From: Chromera velia
Taxonomy: Eukaryota; Sar; Chromeraceae
Assembly: GCA_018398765.1 (NCBI GenBank)
Contig: JAHBMJ010001619.1
Location: forward strand, 1-27,935
Direction of reading: 5' to 3'
Length of the DNA: 27,935 nucleotides
Shown here: piece by piece, positions 9,895 through 19,784 of the stretch
Numbering within the stretch: position 1 is the stretch's first letter
How the letters are laid out: each line of letters begins with the position of its first letter
Made by a program: the position numbers and the translations under genes
Notes under the pieces: model-generated
Databases searched by the model: none
Told to the model about the DNA's origin: nothing
The model's input: the letters and a program-made list of their open reading frames with translations, nothing else

Positions 9895-10645
9895 TCTTTT
9901 TTTTAGCCACACGCACCTGCATGCGTTTTTTTAGACACACGCGCGGGGGGCGTGGGGTTTTTAGACATATGCGCGGGGGGCGCGGGGCGCCGGGGGCCCC
10001 GGAAAGCCACTGCCAAAAATGGTCCCGCAAGCAAAAAATTAACGAAACGCTCCAGGTGAGTGCCTAGCTTACGCGCGCCGCGCCATATATGGCTCGCGCC
10101 CGCGAAAAGGGTGAGTGCCTTGGAATTTAAATTATCTGGCTGGGGACATTTGATGGGCCATAAATGTTTGACGGGCCAGGAATATTTGATGGGCCAGAGA
10201 TACTTGACGGGCCAGACTATTGTTTGACAGGCCAGGGATATTTGATGAGCCTAGCAGTCTTGACCGGCTCCTTTTTTTGACAGGCCAGGCTAGTCTACTA
10301 TACGTATATGATACTTAATGCAGGGACGCTTTTATTTTTAGCCACATGCGCCTGCATACGTTTTTTTAGACACACGCGCGGGGGGCGCAGGGGCCCTGGA
10401 AAGACCACCGCCAAAAATGCTCCCGCAAGCGAAAAATTAACCAAACGCTCCGGGTGAGTGCCTAGCTTACACGCGCCGCGCCATATATGACTCGCGCCTG
10501 CGAAAAGGGTGAGTGCCTTAGAATTTAAATTATCTGGCTGGGGACATTTGACGGGCCATAAATGTTTGACGGGCCAGCAATATTTGACGGGCCACAGATA
10601 TTTGACGGGCCAGGCTATTGTTTGACGGGCCAGGGATATTTGATG
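9895..10645. repeat. Duplicated GC-rich repeat with 18-bp TTGACGGGCCA arrays
   Basis: Copy A (about 9895-10248) and copy B (about 10330-10645) share the same order of parts. These are TTAGCCACA, TTTAGACACACGCGCGGGG, a CCAAAAATG/CCCGCAAGC part, an AAACGCTCC part, GGTGAGTGCCTAGCTTAC, GCGCCGCGCCATATATG, and an array of TTGAYGGGCCA words. The offset is 435 bp at the start and 398 bp later, because copy A has an extra GC-rich unit near 9960-9990. In copy A the words start at 10150, 10168, 10186, 10204, 10224 and 10242, which is essentially an 18-bp period. No coding role is seen. Confidence 0.85.
10245..10294. repeat. 50-bp direct repeat, left copy
   Basis: ATGAGCCTAGCAGTCTTGAC...GGCCAGGCTAGT matches 12641-12690 without gaps and with few substitutions. 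Each copy contains a TTTTTTTGACARGCCAGG word related to the 18-bp array. Confidence 0.85.
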
Positions 10646-10747
10646 CGTTGGATAGCAGCGGCTAGACTTACTTACGGGGCTTAGGATTAGAGAGTCTATC
10701 ATATAAGGGTTCTGCTTCTAGAGACTATTATTGACATACGAAAGCTT
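10646..10747. repeat. 102-bp direct repeat, left copy
   Basis: Starts CGTTGGATAGCAGCGG and ends GACATACGAAAGCTT. It is 97/102 identical to 12389-12490 with no gaps, and all five differences are transitions. On the minus strand it contains the donor-like TTTC|GTATGT that ends the adjoining ORF. Confidence 0.9.
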
Positions 10748-12224
10748 AATCTTCTCCTCACACTTCTGTCTCTCGGTCTCGATCTTCTCTGCACGGGCCT
10801 TCTCTTTTTCCTGTTTCATCCTTTGCTTCTTGGTTGGCCTGGGTTTGAGTTCAACTTTCTTTGCTCCATCTGCTCTGATCGTCACTGGCCTTTCTGCCTT
10901 AGTTGCCAACTCCTGCTCTCTCACTTCCTTCTCTTTATCGCCTCCGACACCCTCCTCTGACTCAATACCGCCACCTCCAGCAGATAAGTCTGTTGGAGAG
11001 AGAACAGTTACTTGACTGACTGCTGACGAAGGCCAGGCTCTCTCCGAACTTCTCCTCCTTTTAGGTAAGTCCTTGACTGTAGAGATTATCTGGTTGTGTG
11101 CCTCCAGGAATCCCTTCGCGTCGAAAGATTGTTCGACGGAGCGAGGAATGCTGAGGGCTAGTAAAAGGTTTAACTGCAAAGATTTACTTATATTGGCGTC
11201 GATGGCATAGCCCTTCTTAGGTCTGATGCTGAAGCTGCACTCTGCGAGAATGGAAATGGCTCATCTGGCTGCCCACTTGATAATGTCAAAGGGGCAGTCC
11301 AACTTTGAGTCACTCCTGCTGCTGTTCTGGGGTTCCTCCTTTATGACTGCATGCATAGTAAAACCGTCTCTCTCGGTAGGGGTCTCTTCAATCTTCAATT
11401 CCTCCCTCACATCCGATTCAGACAAAGAGACAATTGTAGGGGTTTCCTGGTTTTCCTTTTCTCCTTCGGAACGCTCATCGCTGCAAAAAGGCTGCTGTGA
11501 CGTCTGGGGATCATTGATGCTGTGCAATGGTTGCACCGGGCCAACAGTCATCTGCCCACGCCAAGCACTGCGTGGGTCTGGGATAATGATGGCTTCCCCT
11601 CTACTGCTTTGGTCTTCGATTTTCTTTCTCTTCCCTTCTCGGTCTCTCAAACCCCCAGGGCCAGCAGTCGGGATGCGTCGGGATATCATCCTGCTGACTT
11701 GCTGCTATGACATTCAATTCTGGGTTCAGGCCGGTATTCCCCCCCAGGATGCCAGTGCTTACGGGCCTCAGCTCGGCCTGAGCATGGCAGAGCTTCATTG
11801 GCAGAGGTCGGTCTATATGTTGGGAATCGGAAAGCGTGTGAGAAGACGGTCGTACACACTCGGCCTCTGCTTCAGAAGACAATTCTCTATCTGCCTCTGT
11901 CATAGGTTCACTAGGCTGATTATCAACTTGAAAACTCTCCAAGCACTCTCTCTCTTGTTCTTTCATCTGTCTAGCAAACTGACTCTTCAAATACTGGAGG
12001 GCCCTTCTTGACTTCTTCTTTGTCTTCATCCTCACTCCACAGTTAGGATCAAGTTTCTTCGGCCCACCAGCCCAGGGTTGCAGTCTGTCTGCAACCTCCT
12101 TCAAATCCGAACAGAGATTCTCGTACTCATCGAAGACAGATCCGACAGAGACGGTTCGAAATTTCTCTGCCTTCAACACGAGCAACGAAATCGCTCCAAG
12201 GACAGATTCGACTTTTTGTGTCAT
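10738..12224 (-). pseudogene. Unrecognised helical/charged protein gene, disrupted
   Basis: ATG at 12224-12222 follows an acceptor-like TTTTTCTTGCTTCAG. The N-terminal part (MTQKVESVLGAISLLVLKAE, then FDEYENLCSDLKEVADRL and KKSRRALQYLKSQFARQMKE) looks like conserved helical sequence. The middle is low-complexity and acidic. The C-terminus is a coiled coil (KKQRMKQEKEKARAEKIETE). A frameshift near 11640-11660, close to a G5 run, and an in-frame TGA at 11261-11263 break the frame. Otherwise it stays open to TAA/TAG near 10718. A donor TC|GTATGT near 10737 would instead remove the last codons and splice, in phase 2, to the coiled-coil exon at 7072. I recognise no family. It could be a host gene or a passenger gene of a repeat element, because 102-bp direct repeats lie at its 3' end and 165 bp upstream of its start. 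Confidence 0.5.
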
Positions 12225-12388
12225 AGCGGCTGAAGCAAGAAAAACAGCTAACAAGTTTGAAGTCTAAAGTGCTCATACGGAAGGGCACCAACTAGACTTT
12301 CTTCCGATCTGCCATTCAAGTCGGTGATCAGCGATACAAGAACTACCAGGCTGAATTCTACCTGAACGGATCTACCACTCTGCTACTA

Positions 12389-12490
12389 CGTTGGATAGCA
12401 GCGGCTAGACTTACTTACGGGGCTCAGGATCAGAGAGTCTGTCGTATAAGGGTTCTGCTTTTAGAGACTATTATTGACATACGAAAGCTT
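12389..12490. repeat. 102-bp direct repeat, right copy
   Basis: Second copy of the repeat at 10646-10747, at a constant offset of 1743 bp. The minus-strand sequence again contains AAGCTTTC|GTATGTC. Confidence 0.9.
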
Positions 12491-12640
12491 GACTCACGAT
12501 TGACTGCATGTATGCGTATGACCTAATTGCAATTCCCTTAATTACATGTATGAGGTCACTCAGAATACGCGCACTTCATACAATCCTGACATACGATTTG
12601 CATGCCATGACGCGGATTGAAGGCCTCGCCATGTTATGTA

Positions 12641-12690
12641 ATGAGCCTGGCAGTCTTCACCGGCTCCTTTTTTTGACAAGCCAGGCTAGT
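12641..12690. repeat. 50-bp direct repeat, right copy
   Basis: Matches 10245-10294 (offset 2396) over its full length. Together with the 102-bp repeats it forms a nested pair of direct repeats around the coiled-coil ORF. Confidence 0.85.
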
Positions 12691-12757
12691 ATCGGTATAT
12701 GCCGTTAAAATGCCGAACCTGGCGGCATTTATACTGTATCGCATAGTTTTTAGTAAG

Positions 12758-12780
12758 CTGGGGGGGCTCTGCCCCCCCAG
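12758..12780. repeat. Perfect G/C hairpin
   Basis: CTGGGGGGG (12758-12766), a five-base loop CTCTG, then CCCCCCCAG (12772-12780). It is followed by AACCCCCCGG. Such stems are common at the ends of small non-autonomous repeats, but no partner end was found. Confidence 0.75.
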
Positions 12781-13959
12781 AACCCCCCGGAACCTCCCGG
12801 ACAGCCCTACATAAACCCTTTTTGACCTATTTTCATAATATAAACACATTTTAACATCCCAAAACATTCCTCTATGTATATGACACAAATTAAATCACTA
12901 TCATACACTATCACTATATTACACACCTTATATGTTTTTTTAAAATTTTAACTCGATATAACTAAAAAAAATATTATTTCATTTTTACTAGGATGTTCAT
13001 TTCTCATATACAATATTTTTAGTAAATTAAAATATGGTCTAGTCTGTGTTGTGACCTTTTTGAAGGCCTGGTAAACCCCCGACGTTGTAGGCATCAGGGA
13101 CAGACACTGCTAGACAGAGAGATAAACCGTACGTACAGAATGAAACAGAATGAAATGAGACCAGACTTGTTACCAGAGTTAATTGAGACTCTTTAATTTT
13201 AGAGACGCAGTCGAGTATATCCTCCGTTTGGTGTTGCAGCCGCAATGCAGCGGTTCAGGGAAAGGGACAGTAAGGGACAGCTCCAGCTTTCTCAATTCTT
13301 TCCACTGATGATTCCAGACCCCTCCATCTCTCATATTAAAATATACGCAGCGGTCTCTAATATACGTAGCGGTTTCAGGCTGAAACCCAAGCGGCATGGC
13401 GCAAATTCAGCCTGCATGCGCTTTCCGGGGCCATGCAGTGCCCCCCGCTTCGCTTTCCGGGGCCATACTCATGCAGATTGCAGGACGGAGCTATAGCGAT
13501 ATTATAGCGATGCATGGCGTCGCGGAGACGGCACTCTAACTGCAACTTATACCGGCCAATATCCTTGGAATTCGATCTATCCCCAAAATCGTGTTCCACC
13601 ATATTCCACCACAGCTTGGAGGGCGAGAAGGGCACATCGAAGAGAGACCAGCTCGAGACCACGTGGTATTTATACAGAGAGAGGAGTCTCTGACTTGCGC
13701 GAAGGAGGCTTCAGGAAGTTGTCGGCTGTCTGCCAAAAGAGAAAGGGAGAGACGCGTTGCTTGTCAGGATAGGTCTGTGGATCCTGGGGGGAATCCGTCT
13801 ATTTGTTTCCGGTTTTCATCCTCTTTTCTTCAGAGAAAGGTGTGACTGAGAGGGATTTGATCGCAGAAGTGACCACAGAAAAGACCCGCTGGAGGAAATT
13901 TCGTGCAGAAGGATCCAGACACCCCCCTCTCCCAACTGCTCACCTCTGCGTCATACAAC

Positions 13960-15002
13960 ATGAGCGCAAACGGGCTTATCCAATACTTGCGTCAATATGG
14001 TTGGTCACTCATCCCTTCAGCCTGCATGAGAGAAAGAACGGGTAGGAGAGCGACCCCTCGCACATACGCACAGATCCTGCCTGATTCAGGCACTTGGGGG
14101 GTCCACGTGTCAGACTGCTTTGTTCCGACTTTGACGTTCCTGCATTTCAGTCAGACTGCTTTGTTCCGACTTTCTCGTTCCCGCATTTCAGTCAGACTGC
14201 TTTGTTCCGACTTTCTCGTTCCCGCATTTCAGTCAGACTGCTTTGTTCCGACTTTCTCGTTCCCGCATTTCAGTCAGATTGCTTTGTTCCGACTTTCTCG
14301 TTCCCGCATTTCAGTCAGACTGCTTTGTTCCGACTTTCTCGTTCCCGCATTTCAGTCAGACACATCAATCAGTCTGAGAACGCAAAGCGAAACAAGGCGA
14401 AGCGGGGCGATGCCTACCTAACGGAAGATGGGGCAAAGAAACGACACCAAAGCCTGCAGCCACAAAGCAAAGGGAAGAAGTTGACAGACTTAAAGACAGG
14501 CACACAGACACATCGAGAAAGCAAAGCTAGATCTTTTTCTCAAGAAGCCTCTGTGTGACTGTCAGGTGTTCCTTTTTCACAGACTGCTTGTCGTTTTCTT
14601 AATCATTTCAGGAGACTTGTATTAGGTTCGTACTCATGTGTCCCTCGGAACGCGTGAATGCGAGAGAGAGACTGCCCTTCCCTTTTTCTTTCCCTTCTCT
14701 CTGAGGGCTTAATTGGAAGGGCGGCCAACCTCTTGAAAGGGAAGAGGAACCAGAAGAAATGGGCACTTTTTTGAGAACCAAAGCGTCTCTTATGTGCGCG
14801 TCCATTCTCTCATCAATAGACTAAAGACACAAGAGACGACCCCGCTGTCTGATTGATGCCATCGCTTTTTGTCAAGACTCTCTGTCCCATTCTACCCCTC
14901 TCTGTTTGTTTCTCTCTTTCTGTGCGCAGGCATGACGACCCACTTCTGGGGTCCAGTCGCGAACTGGGGCTTTGTAGTGGCGGTGCGTTTCTTCTTCTTC
15001 TT

Positions 15003-15068
<66 letters not shown>

Positions 15069-15100
15069 TATGTGTGCGTGTATGTGTGTATGTGTGTGTG

Positions 15101-15133
<33 letters not shown>

Positions 15134-15140
15134 GTGTGCA

Positions 15141-15187
<47 letters not shown>

Positions 15188-15340
15188 CTTTGACTGTGAC
15201 TGCCGTGAGAATTCGAGGTTTTCTAGAGAAGTGTTGGAGACAACGGGCGTTTTTTCTTTGCGTCTTTCGGGGCCCCTGCCAGCGTTGTATCTATGAGGGA
15301 GAGTGTCGTTTTTTTTTTTTTCTTTTGTCCTTGTGTTTTT

Positions 15341-15371
<31 letters not shown>

Positions 15372-15581
15372 ATCTTTCTCTTTCTTCCTCTCTTCCTTCC
15401 CCCTCTTCCTCCCTTCTCCCTGCCTCTCTACCTCCCTCTTCCCCCTTCCCTCTCTCTGTCCTTTTTCCCTTTTTCGTCTTTCTGGTTTCTTTTTTCTTTC
15501 TCCCTCCCTCCCTCCCTCCCTCCCTCACCCCTTCCTTCGTGAGAGTGAGCAAGGAAAGGTGGCCCGTTCTTTCTTTCGGGG

Positions 15582-15612
<31 letters not shown>

Positions 15613-16724
15613 TATTTACTTTTGGTCATATGCATATGGATACGCACACATGCAGACAGACACACACCGGCCTGAGTGCGTTCCTTCATGCGCATTCCTT
15701 TGTGAATCTCTCTCTCTCTCTCTCTCTCTCTGACCGAGAGGGAGGCAGAAAAGATTGCAATATGTCATGGCGGCATTTTGTGCGTTTGACTCCGTGTGCT
15801 CATCTTTGTCTGCCAGTTTGCCTCTATCTACGCAATATTCCCCTTCTTTTTCCGTTGGATTTCCTTTTTTGTTGCATACAGAAATGATTCCAGCAGCCAG
15901 GAAGGATCGCAGATGGACGCCTTGGAGTGAATGCTGAGATGAGAAAGAGACATGGGAGTGGGCACACACCCTCGTTGCGCTTCTTTGGTTGTCTCACTTT
16001 TCGGATCTCGATGCGGGCTCACACTCGCACTTTGTGCCGTCTCGCTACAACACATTCATCCGTCCTCGTTCGTTCCCTTTCCTCTGTCCCTTCCTCCCTC
16101 CCTTTCTTTCCATCTGCAGGGCCTTGCAGACATGCAGAAGTCGCCTGAAATCATCAGTCAGTCAGTCAGCCCTCTGTTTTCATTTTGTCTGTGCATTCTA
16201 CACACACCTTTTTTTTTGTTCCTGCGAACGCGCACATATCGGCTGCTGGCGTGTAAATGCGCAAATTGTTGCCTCAAATTTTCTGAAAATCGCCACTCAA
16301 TCAGTCAGTCAGTCGGTCGGGCTCTTTCCTCTTTTCAGTGATGAAAGAATGTGAAGATATCATTTGTGCAGTCTGTTGACAGAAAGAGTGTTTCGTTCCT
16401 TTTTTCTCTTCCACAAGCCACAAGCTCAAGTTCCGTTCAGCAGAGATGAAGACACAAAAAGAAAGGCACTGAAATGCAGGCACAGAGAGACAAAGTGGAA
16501 GGAAGAGAAGAGGGGCAGAGGGACCTTCCGAGAAAGGAAGGGAAGGATCAAAGCATGAGCGGAGAAGAGAAGGCAATGGCCGTCGTACCGGTTGTCTCTT
16601 TTTCACCGTCCAAATTTGCCGTGCGTTTATGTTTCGAAGTGTGTCTCTTGTACTACCGGCTTCCATCTGCCTTGTGTCCGCTTCTGCACACCCATTTCTC
16701 CGTGTGTAGGTATGCGTATGCGTA

Positions 16725-16786
<62 letters not shown>

Positions 16787-17610
16787 CGTGTGTGTGCGTG
16801 TGTGTGTGTGCGTGTGTGTGTGTGCGTGTGTGTGTGTGTGTGTGTGGGTGTGTGTGTTCACTCAGGCACCAAGATGACTTCCGTGCTGGCTGTGTACTCG
16901 ACTCTTTTCATGAGGTTCGCCTGGATGGTCCAACCTCGGAACTATCTCTTGCTGGCCTGCCATGCCTGCAACTTCTCAGTGCAGGTAGGTAGGTTGTCTA
17001 GGTGTTTTATGCTTTTCCTTCTTTCTTTGTTTGCTGACTGAGGGATGAAGCAAGCAAGCTGGGGAAATGAAACTGCCTGCCTGCCTGAGTCTGCGTGGAC
17101 GTTCCCGTTCGAAAGAAAGAATTAAGTTATGTCCGGGAAGATCGGGCGAGCAGTGCTTCCTTTTTTTTATTCGTAAAAGAAGAAAGGACACGAACGATCG
17201 ATCGGTCGAGTTCTGCAGCGATTGCTTCGGTCATCGATCAATTGATCAATTGGGCATGCAGCATCACGTCACAGTCAAGCAACAATTAAGAGGGGGTCTC
17301 TATATGCGTGGTCACACAACAAAAAGAGAGGAGAAACAGATCGGGGCTCTCTCAGCCCTCTCTTCTCTTGTGCCTGTCTTCGTTGTCTCCCTCTCTTTCT
17401 TCCGCATTCCATTCTTCCATTTTTTGGGTTCCCCTTTTCGCTAACGGCTCTTTCTGTGTCGATGATAATCACACAAGTGAATCAAGTGACGTTTGCTAGT
17501 TTCACGTGATGGCCTATTCCTCTTTTTCTTGTCTAACTGCATCCTTGGCATTGCAGTGCACTCAGCTCGGACGGCGGTGGCAATTCGACAGACAACAGAA
17601 GACGGGCTGA
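13960..17610 (+). CDS. MPC1: Mitochondrial pyruvate carrier subunit 1 (MPC1)
   Basis: Subunit of the MPC1/MPC2 heterodimer that imports pyruvate across the inner mitochondrial membrane. Exons: 13960-13999 (predicted), 14930-14982, 16120-16156, 16866-16984 and 17557-17610. The protein has the family hallmark [12 protein letters not shown], then [33 protein letters not shown] and a C-terminal [17 protein letters not shown] ending in TGA. It is about 100 residues, normal for MPC1. Phases agree at every join: G+GC = Gly before MTTHFWG, phase 0 at A|GL, A+GC = Ser in EII-S-TKMT, and phase 0 at SVQ|CTQ. The donors are GTTGGT, GTGCGT, GTCAGT and GTAGGT. The first exon ([13 protein letters not shown]) is the least certain. 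It is supported by phase, a good start context (ACAACATGA) and a size like plant and animal MPC1 N-termini. The introns are rich in simple repeats. Confidence 0.9.
14110..14361. repeat. 41-bp minisatellite, six copies plus partial
   Basis: TCAGACTGCTTTGTTCCGAC begins units at 14110, 14151, 14192, 14233, 14274 and 14315, with a partial unit at 14356. Units 2 to 6 are almost identical. Each ends in a pyrimidine-rich CTCGTTCCCGCATTTCAG that resembles a splice acceptor. The array lies in intron 1 of the MPC1 model. Open frames over it are a by-product of the 41-bp period. Confidence 0.95.
15006..15187. repeat. (CT)n-(GT)n-(GA)n compound microsatellite
   Basis: CT repeats (about 15006-15037), GT repeats with TATG interruptions (15038-15163) and GA repeats (15164-15187) lie head to tail in MPC1 intron 2. 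Confidence 0.95.
15311..15540. repeat. Pyrimidine-rich tract with CTTT and CCCT repeats
   Basis: T homopolymer, (CTTT)n near 15341-15370, and (CCCT)n near 15501-15526 in MPC1 intron 2. The serine, phenylalanine and leucine-rich open frames over it are artefacts. Confidence 0.85.
15580..15732. repeat. GA and CT microsatellites
   Basis: (GA)n occurs at about 15580-15613 and (TC)n at about 15707-15732, also in MPC1 intron 2. Confidence 0.85.
16727..16856. repeat. (GT)n microsatellite next to MPC1 exon 4 acceptor
   Basis: About 130 bp of GT with GC interruptions. It ends nine bases before the acceptor CAG at 16863-16865. Confidence 0.95.
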
Positions 17611-18659
17611 GGCTGCAGAAGGGGAGAAGGATGTCGGCCGACTGACTGGATGGATGGGTGGTTGCATCTAGCGCTAAATCGCTGCAGGAAGGGGAGGAAG
17701 TTTTTGCTTCATGAATTAAGGAGTGTGGGTGGGAATCATCCGATGGTTGCCGGTCTGCCCTCCTTCCTGGCTGACAAAGAGAGAGAGAGAGAGGGAGGGA
17801 GAGAGAGAAAATCGACTCGTGACTGTGGGAGTGTATGGGTTGGTTTGGTGAGGAAGGTTCATCCTGTGTTTCCGGAAGGCTTTCGTGTCCGATCTCCTTG
17901 CCCCCTTTCTTTCTTTTCTGTCAGTCTTCTCTCTTTCTTTCTTCCTTCCTTGCACTCTGACTAGATCCAGGGACGCGCTGCAGGCTACGAGACTCCTTTG
18001 CAGTCAGGCATGTACATAGGCTCAGAGCGGCTTAGCATAGCATAGCATTGATGTTCCAGGTTTTGCCCGCGGTCCACTGCCGGAGGTCGGCTTACACCGT
18101 TGAAGCAAGCGGACGAGTCCGACTGCATTTTGGGGAACGATTCCGAACGGTCTTTGGGAAGCGCCAAAGTTGCCAAACATGAAGGATTTCTAGCAGGATT
18201 TTGATTATTTACAACGATATAGACCGTTTTTCATCAGTGTTAATCTCCCTTGAAATATGTCGCTGCAGAGCTACGTCCATAATTTTTAACTTAGTTTTTA
18301 ACTCCCCTACAAAACTTAGGCTGGGTTAAATTCTCTCAGAAAATTTCTCAGGGATTTTTGTCACAATTTTTGTGGAATTTGATCTAGAATTTAATGGAAT
18401 TTATAGGAATTTACCTCATGAGTTTGGTGGAATTCAAGGGATTAATTAAACCTGGGATTTTAGTAGATTCTATTAAAGTAGAATTTACTATGGAAGGATC
18501 ATTGGAATTCATCTGTTTTATCACGTCTACACAAATCTTGTAGTGTGTTACAAAGTTAAATGTGTAACAATTACTCTTGACCCCCCCTTTGTTATACATA
18601 AAAGTATATAACAATTTGTGTGCAATAATTCTAGACAAATCCACCGTCTTTCTCATGAT
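17611..18659. other. MPC1 3' flank, no recognised gene
   Basis: It starts with the MPC1 3' UTR and a GA microsatellite (about 17779-17810). From 18190 it becomes AT-rich, with repeated GGAATTTA-like words near 18370-18430. No open frame resembles a protein family. Confidence 0.5.
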
Positions 18660-19352
18660 ATGCACCTACACAGTACGGTTAGGAGTAACGATAGGAGGAT
18701 GGTTAGCGGCCGCCCGGGTTACCAATTTCACGGTTACGGTAGTAGTTTTTAGTACCATGACCATGGCAGTGGTAGTATTGCATATTTTTCCTAATACTAG
18801 TGAGCCTCTGTGCTAAAAGGTCAACAACTGACTCAATTCTCGGCTAAGTCGGCTCGGCCATGATGGCCGACTGAGAGGGGAGAGAGAAGAAAGGAAAAAC
18901 TTCACTGCACTGCGTCTTACGACAAGACAAGACTAGACACAGTGAACAGTAAACCAGGAAGAAGCGGACCACTCAGTCTTGTTTCCCAGTTTTCCACGTA
19001 CAGTGAGAAAGCACTGATCACTGCCGAACTGCAGCCTTCGTCAATTGTCCGTCTCCTCTGACAAGGGACAGAAGAGAAATGATTCCATAATTTTGACCAC
19101 AAGTAAGGTTGACCTTCATTTAAAAATTAATTTTTGAAAGTTGAAACGGATTTGAAGGAGACAGATTTTTTTTCAATCCATGCGTCGCGCTTTTTTTGTA
19201 TCCTTTGCCGGGGTCTTGGCCCGAACTAGCATAGTAGTGGTAGGGGCCCTTGGGCCCCCAAGTTACCGCCCCATGGTTACCAAAGTGACAGTAACTCGCC
19301 GCCTCCCCAAGGAGCCCAGTAGTAACTCCTAACTGTACTGTGTACATGCACC
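18660..19352. mobile_element. Non-autonomous DNA element with TIRs and 7-bp duplication
   Basis: The left end TACACAGTACGGTTAGGAGT (from 18667) is inverted at the right end (19322-19344) with two mismatches in 22 bases. Weaker inverted similarity continues inward for about 100 bp. The word ATGCACC directly flanks both ends (18660-18666 and 19346-19352), as expected of a target-site duplication. The interior has no transposase, so this is a MITE-like element of roughly 680 bp. The superfamily is not identified. Confidence 0.7.
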
Positions 19353-19508
19353 TCCCCTGCTCCCCTCTCTGCTCTTTTTACCCCTGCCTCCAATGCTTAA
19401 AAGTTCTTTCTACCGTGTTACTGACGACACGATTGCTCCAAAAGCACTACTGTCAAACCGTCCTCAAGAAAAAAAAGAAGACGACATAGGGAGACGAAGA
19501 TGAAACGT

Positions 19509-19665
19509 GAAATTAATACATACTAAAGTGTGTAATAATGCATTCCTCAAAGTGATAGTTTGAATTAATGCACACCAAAGTGTGTACTTAATGTATTCCT
19601 AAAAGTAATAGTTTGAATTACTACACAATAAAGTGTGTACTAATTCATTCATCAAAATTTTATTA
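19509..19665. repeat. 52-53-bp tandem repeat, three copies
   Basis: GAATTAATRCAYACYAAAGT-type units start at about 19509, 19562 and 19615. The AAAG core recurs at 19525, 19577 and 19630. The repeat is AT-rich and non-coding. Confidence 0.8.
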
Positions 19666-19784
19666 AAATGTGTAACAAAACAATGTATGACAAAATATTT
19701 TTAAAAAAGTTATTGTGTAACCCTATAAGATTGGTGTAATCATGTCCGATACGATAAACATGCATGGGGAGTTGAATTGGGCGT

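Larger units (their letters stand above)
12491..13959. other. Non-coding region between the coiled-coil locus and MPC1
   Basis: Contains the 50-bp repeat copy at 12641, a small inverted repeat AAATGCCG/CGGCATTT near 12708-12730, a G/C hairpin, and AT-rich DNA at 12890-13040. From 13050 to 13959 it is mixed sequence with a duplicated GCTTTCCGGGGCCAT word near 13420-13465. The MPC1 promoter should lie at its right edge. I see no supported gene. Confidence 0.5.

Noticed and set aside
10298..10702. Minus-strand frame with WPVKY hexapeptide repeats
   Set aside because: The 18-bp DNA array produces a six-residue period automatically. The spacing changes to 20 bp in places and there is no supported start.
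13903..14558. Two overlapping plus-strand frames with periodic [12 protein letters not shown] peptides
   Set aside because: The 41-bp minisatellite makes all three frames open and identical in cyclic order. It lies inside the predicted MPC1 intron.
16159..16164. Extra Gln-Ser at the end of MPC1 exon 3 using the third GTCA donor
   Set aside because: Recounting shows the next exon starts in phase 1, so only the first donor at 16157 restores frame and the family sequence.
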